Below are positions 24,013 to 27,372 of a stretch of 27,372 nt of DNA, in pieces. Made by a program: the position numbers and the translations under genes. Each line of letters begins with the position of its first letter. Within the stretch, counting starts at the first letter, position 1. The notes below the pieces were generated by a model. The model did no database searches. It saw only the letters and a list, made by a program, of their open reading frames with translations, and was not told the DNA's origin. Source of the DNA: Micrococcales bacterium UBA3913 (GTDB taxonomy: Bacteria; Actinomycetota; Actinomycetes; Actinomycetales; Microbacteriaceae); contig DGEZ01000113.1 in NCBI GenBank assembly GCA_002391425.1, forward strand, positions 6,763 through 34,134. Direction: 5' to 3'.

Positions 24013-25209
24013 GTGACCGCGGATTCTCCAGTGGTTCGCCGAGCGCCATGGGTCTCGCGGCTGCGCATCCGCGGGGTTACTGAGGCCTATTCGTCCAACT
24101 ACGTCCTCCTGCTGGCGATCACCCTCCTGCTCGTGGTGATCGGCCTCGTCATGGTGCTGTCCTCCTCGGCGATTGATTCGTATTCCGAGAGCGATAACTT
24201 CTTTTCGACCTTCTTCAAGCAGGGCTTTTTCGCGATTGCGGGTATCCCGCTCATGTTGATGGTGAGCAGAATGCCCGTCTCCCTGATCCGACGCTGGGCG
24301 GGGGTGTTCTTTCTCGCCGCTCTTGCCTTGCAGGCGTTGGTGTTTACCCCTCTGGGGTATGGCTCTGGCGGCAACAGGAACTGGATTCGGGTCGGCTCGC
24401 TCAGTGTGCAGCCGTCCGAGGTGTTGAAAGTTGCGCTCCTGCTGTGGCTCGCCGTCGTACTGGCGCGTCGGCCTGCGCAGTTGAACCAGCTCAAGGCGAT
24501 AGCTTTCCCCGGCCTGATCGGTGTCGCTCTGGCCGTGGGGTTGGTGCTGCTGGGCCACGATCTCGGCACCGCTATGGTCATGTTGCTCGCGGTCTTCGGG
24601 AGCCTCTACTTCGCGCGGGTTCCGTTGCGGTACTTCGTGATTGCGGGGGCAGCTGCCGTGGGCGGGGTCATCGTGCTGGCTGTGACTAGTCCCAACCGAA
24701 TGAACAGGATCGCCCAGTTCCTGTCCCCGGATTGTACGGATTATCTCGGCAGCTGCTGGCAGTCCGTTCACGGCACCTGGGCGCTGGCCAATGGGGGAGT
24801 CTTCGGAGTCGGCCTGGGTAATTCGGTCGCGAAGTGGTCCTGGCTCCCAGCTGCCGAGAATGATTTCATCTTCGCGATCATCGGTGAAGAACTCGGACTG
24901 GTCGGTGCGGTCGTCGTGTTTGCGCTCTTTCTCGGGCTCGCCGTCGTTTTCTGCCGCATTATTCTGTCTGCTCCGGACAGTTTCAGCCGGGTTTTTGTGG
25001 GCGGTGTGATGGTCTGGATCGTCGGACAGGCCTTCGTGAATATGGGCGTCGTCGTCGGTGTCCTTCCCGTGCTCGGGGTCCCCCTGCCCCTAATATCGTC
25101 GGGGGGATCGGCCCTGATCAGTGCCCTGGTGGCCATCGGTTTGGTCCTCGCGATATCCCGCGAAAACCCGACGCCTCTGGTGGTCGGAACGCCCAAGGAG
25201 GGTGTGTGA
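24013..25209 (+). CDS. ftsW: Septal peptidoglycan polymerase FtsW (SEDS family)
   Basis: A 398-residue SEDS glycosyltransferase with about ten transmembrane segments that polymerises lipid II at the septum with FtsI. Signatures: GSGGNRNWIRVGSLSVQPSE (about 117-136), LLGHDLGTAMVM with the key Asp-Leu-Gly, PAAENDFIFAIIGEELG, and the C-terminal GVVVGVLPVLGVPLPLISSGGSA. A 30-residue cytoplasmic N-terminus precedes the first helix. The GTG start has GGAGG at 24002-24006. The stop overlaps the murG GTG by 4 bases. Confidence 0.96.
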   Translation: MTADSPVVRRAPWVSRLRIRGVTEAYSSNYVLLLAITLLLVVIGLVMVLSSSAIDSYSESDNFFSTFFKQGFFAIAGIPLMLMVSRMPVSLIRRWAGVFFLAALALQALVFTPLGYGSGGNRNWIRVGSLSVQPSEVLKVALLLWLAVVLARRPAQLNQLKAIAFPGLIGVALAVGLVLLGHDLGTAMVMLLAVFGSLYFARVPLRYFVIAGAAAVGGVIVLAVTSPNRMNRIAQFLSPDCTDYLGSCWQSVHGTWALANGGVFGVGLGNSVAKWSWLPAAENDFIFAIIGEELGLVGAVVVFALFLGLAVVFCRIILSAPDSFSRVFVGGVMVWIVGQAFVNMGVVVGVLPVLGVPLPLISSGGSALISALVAIGLVLAISRENPTPLVVGTPKEGV

Positions 25210-26276
25210 CCCGGTATCTCCTCGCCGGAGGGGGAACCTCCGGCCATGTCAACCCCCTGCTGTCGGTTGCCCACGCGATCCGTACGAAGGAACCCGACGC
25301 CCGGATCGTCGTCGTCGGTACCCAGGAGGGGCTCGAGGCGCGGTTGGTCCCCGAGGCAGGGTTCGAACTCGTCACGATCCCGCGGGTACCGTTTCCTCGC
25401 CGTCCCAATGCGTATGCGTTGGCGTTCCCGGTTCGTTTTGCTCGCGCGGTGCGTCAGCTGCGGCGTTTGTTGCGGGACCGGCAGATCGACGTCGTGGTAG
25501 GTTTCGGCGGATATGTGTCGACGCCAGCCTACGTGGCAGCGCGCGGCAGGGTGCCGATCGTCATCCATGAGGCGAATGCATTGCCCGGACTGGCCAATCG
25601 GCTGGGCGCGCGCTGGACGCCGTATGTGGGAGTTACCTTCCCTGGCACGCCGTTGCCGCATGCACGGCTCGTGGGGATGCCGTTGCGGCCCCAGATCGAG
25701 CAGATCGATCGTGTGCGCGATCGGGATGCTGCCGCAGCAGCCCTGGGCCTGGATCCGTCCGTGCCGACGTTGCTGGTCACCACCGGATCGCTCGGCGCAT
25801 TGCGCGTGAATGAGGCGATCGTTGCGCGCGCCCAGGAATGGGCGAAACGTGGGTGGCAGGTGGTTCATGTGGGAGGATCGCGCAACCCCGTGCCGGATCC
25901 TGGCGTCCCCGGATACCGGATGTTCCGCTATCTGGACCGCATGGATCTTGCGCTGACGGTGGCGGATTTCGCTGTGGCTCGAGCGGGGGCTGCCACGGTG
26001 TGCGAGTTTGCCGCGCTGGGAATCCCCGCCGTATTCGTTCCGTTGCCGTTTGGGAACGGGGAGCAGAGGCGCAACGCTGAGCCCATGGCGGCGGCCGGAG
26101 GCGCGATTATCGTGCCGGACGACGAGGTGTCCGCGCACTGGGTGGATACTGTCCTGCTGCCGTTACTGTCCGACCGAGAGCGGATTGCGGCGATGGCCCG
26201 TGCGGCGGGCGGCAGCGGATCCCGCCAGGGAAGTGCGAACATGGTGGAGCTCATTGCCGAGGCAGTGGCTCAGTAA
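25206..26276 (+). CDS. murG: UDP-GlcNAc transferase MurG
   Basis: A 356-residue GT28 glycosyltransferase that converts lipid I to lipid II on the inner face of the membrane. The first glycine loop is LLAGGGTSGHVNPLLSVA (5-22), followed by VVGFGGYVSTPAY, IVIHEANALPGLANR (His-Glu of the lipid site), TTGSLGALRVNEA and the donor-binding ARAGAATVCEFAALGIPAVFVPLPFGNGEQRRNA region. It starts on a GTG overlapping ftsW. The gene has ordinary codon use for this window, with many T-ending codons, in sharp contrast to the following murC. Confidence 0.96.
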   Translation: MTRYLLAGGGTSGHVNPLLSVAHAIRTKEPDARIVVVGTQEGLEARLVPEAGFELVTIPRVPFPRRPNAYALAFPVRFARAVRQLRRLLRDRQIDVVVGFGGYVSTPAYVAARGRVPIVIHEANALPGLANRLGARWTPYVGVTFPGTPLPHARLVGMPLRPQIEQIDRVRDRDAAAAALGLDPSVPTLLVTTGSLGALRVNEAIVARAQEWAKRGWQVVHVGGSRNPVPDPGVPGYRMFRYLDRMDLALTVADFAVARAGAATVCEFAALGIPAVFVPLPFGNGEQRRNAEPMAAAGGAIIVPDDEVSAHWVDTVLLPLLSDRERIAAMARAAGGSGSRQGSANMVELIAEAVAQ

Positions 26277-26311
26277 AGGCGTAGGCTCGCGAGGCGAGGA
26301 ACGAGGAGAAG

Positions 26312-27372
26312 ATGGTCGTTCAGATTGACATTTCCGGCAGGATACCGGATGAGCTCGGACACGTACACTTCGTGGGCATCGGCGGCTCGGGCATGAGCGG
26401 CATCGCCGAGGTCCTGCTGAACCTCGGCTACGTGGTCAGCGGCTCGGACATCGCGAGCAACGCCGCCACCCGCCGCCTGGCCTCGCTGGGCGCGCGCGTG
26501 CAGCTCGGCCATGCCGCCGGCAACATCGCCGGCGCCGACTGCATCGTCACCTCCACCGCGGTGCGCGGCGACAACCCCGAGGTGATCGCGGCGCGCGCGC
26601 AGCGCGTGCCGGTGGTGCCGCGCGCGCTGATGCTGGCCGAGCTGATGAAGCTCAAGCAGGGCGTGGCGATCGCGGGCACGCACGGCAAGACCACCACCAC
26701 CAGCCTGGTCTCCTCGGTGCTGGCGCGCGGCGGCATGGATCCCACCTTCGTGATCGGCGGCCGGCTCAACAGCGCCGGCGCCAACGCGCGGCTGGGCAGC
26801 GGCGACTACATCGTCGTCGAGGCCGACGAGTCCGACGCCTCGTTCCTGAACCTGTCGCCGATGATCGCGGTGATCACGAACATCGACGCCGACCACATGG
26901 AGACCTACGGCCACGACTTCGCGCGGCTCAAGCAGGCCTTCGTCGAGTTCACCCAGCGGCTGCCGTTCTACGGCGCCGCGGTGCTGTGCGTGGACGACGC
27001 CAACGTGCGCGAGATCATGCCCTTCGTCTCCAAGCCGGTGCTTACCTACGGGATGGCGCCCGACGCGCAGTTCCGCGCGGTGGACGTGCGCCCCGACGGC
27101 GCGCGCATGCGCTTCACGCTGCTGCGCGTCAACGGTGTGGCGCGCGCGCCGCTGGAGGTGGTGCTCAATGCCCCCGGCGAGCACAACGTGCGCAACGCGC
27201 TGGCCGCGATCGCGGTCGCCGACGAGCTGGGCGTGGCCGACGAGGCGATCGTCGCGGCGCTGGCCGACTTCCACGGCGTGGGCCGGCGCTTCCAGCCCTA
27301 CGGCGAGGTGCCCGCCCGCGACGGCGGCAGCTTCACGCTGATCGACGACTACGGCCATCACCCGGTCGAGAT
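26312..27372 (+). CDS. murC: UDP-MurNAc--L-alanine ligase MurC, 5' part; chimeric after about codon 18
   Basis: The first 353 codons of a Mur ligase that adds L-Ala to UDP-MurNAc; the 3' end is outside the window. Motifs: HFVGIGGSGMSGIAEVLLNLGY (UDP-binding, from 19), AGTHGKTTTT (121-130), EADESDASF, NIDADHMETYGHD, GEHNVRNALAA and FHGVGRRFQ. Codons 1-18 (ending GTA at 26363-26365) use A/T-ending triplets like the upstream genes (7 of 18). Codons 19-66 contain none, and the rest is nearly all G/C-ending. The protein after residue 19 resembles proteobacterial, Burkholderiales-like MurC (LNSAGANARLG, LPFYGAAVLCVDD) rather than actinobacterial MurC. The start has GAGGAG 3 bases upstream. Whether this is a misassembly or a true recombinant gene cannot be decided here. 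Confidence 0.93.
   Translation, partial: MVVQIDISGRIPDELGHVHFVGIGGSGMSGIAEVLLNLGYVVSGSDIASNAATRRLASLGARVQLGHAAGNIAGADCIVTSTAVRGDNPEVIAARAQRVPVVPRALMLAELMKLKQGVAIAGTHGKTTTTSLVSSVLARGGMDPTFVIGGRLNSAGANARLGSGDYIVVEADESDASFLNLSPMIAVITNIDADHMETYGHDFARLKQAFVEFTQRLPFYGAAVLCVDDANVREIMPFVSKPVLTYGMAPDAQFRAVDVRPDGARMRFTLLRVNGVARAPLEVVLNAPGEHNVRNALAAIAVADELGVADEAIVAALADFHGVGRRFQPYGEVPARDGGSFTLIDDYGHHPVE

Noticed and set aside
21202..24771. A 1189-codon open frame antisense to murF-mraY-murD-ftsW
   Set aside because: It mirrors GC-biased codons of four well-supported genes; the translation is rich in His, Arg, Asp and Gln with no domain or hydrophobic pattern.
26270..27361. A 363-codon open frame antisense to murC
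   Set aside because: Explained by the extreme G/C third-position bias of the foreign-looking murC part.
1..27372. Mobile elements, CRISPR arrays, tRNA or rRNA genes
   Set aside because: No transposase, integrase, regularly spaced repeat array or RNA gene signature was seen in the window.

Overview
The window is a high-GC Gram-positive (Actinobacteria, most likely Actinomycetales or Micrococcales) chromosome segment that carries the start of the division and cell-wall (dcw) cluster. The reasons are the gene set and order (GarA-type FHA protein with FtsR, PASTA kinase with an Rv2175c-type HTH protein, class II DAHP synthase, DUF3040 protein followed by mraZ), the many GTG/TTG starts, and several probable leaderless promoters. 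I cannot name the genus.

Layout. 1-944 (minus) is the N-terminal part of a secreted coiled-coil protein, probably a peptidoglycan hydrolase. 1025-3312 (plus) holds a TM2 membrane protein, GarA, FtsR and a second MerR regulator; the last three keep the order of Rv1827-Rv1828-Rv1830 of M. tuberculosis. 3424-5735 is a divergent pair of ParA/MinD ATPases, the second coupled to peptide deformylase (5735-6244). 6381-9467 (plus) encodes a ROK glucokinase, a PlsC acyltransferase and a class II DAHP synthase, closed by a GC hairpin. 9533-13175 holds a PASTA Ser/Thr kinase (minus), an Rv2175c-like HTH protein (plus) and a polyprenyl diphosphate synthase (minus). With the DAHP synthase and acyltransferase this resembles the mycobacterial Rv2173-Rv2182c neighbourhood. 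13311-13688 is a DUF3040 membrane protein, followed by about 580 bases without a convincing gene but with repeats.

From 14205 the dcw operon runs to the right edge: mraZ, rsmH, an ftsL-like gene, ftsI, murE, murF, mraY, murD, ftsW, murG, murC (cut by the window end). Many genes overlap by 1 or 4 bases or abut. Together they make UDP-MurNAc-pentapeptide (MurC-F), lipid I and II (MraY, MurG) and polymerise them at the septum (FtsW/FtsI), with MraZ as likely autoregulator.

The strongest anomaly is at the right end. After about codon 18 of murC (near 26365) the composition changes abruptly to almost exclusively G/C-ending codons, and the protein reads like a proteobacterial (Burkholderiales-type) MurC. 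This is either a chimeric assembly joined at the conserved nucleotide-binding motif or a recombinant murC. Other points worth a look are a four-copy 9-bp direct repeat between the kinase and its HTH neighbour, three 10-bp MraZ-type repeats within the mraZ promoter, a GarA that has lost one of the two phospho-acceptor threonines, and departures from consensus in MurE and MurD. I found no clear wholly new system; most of the window is core actinobacterial biology.
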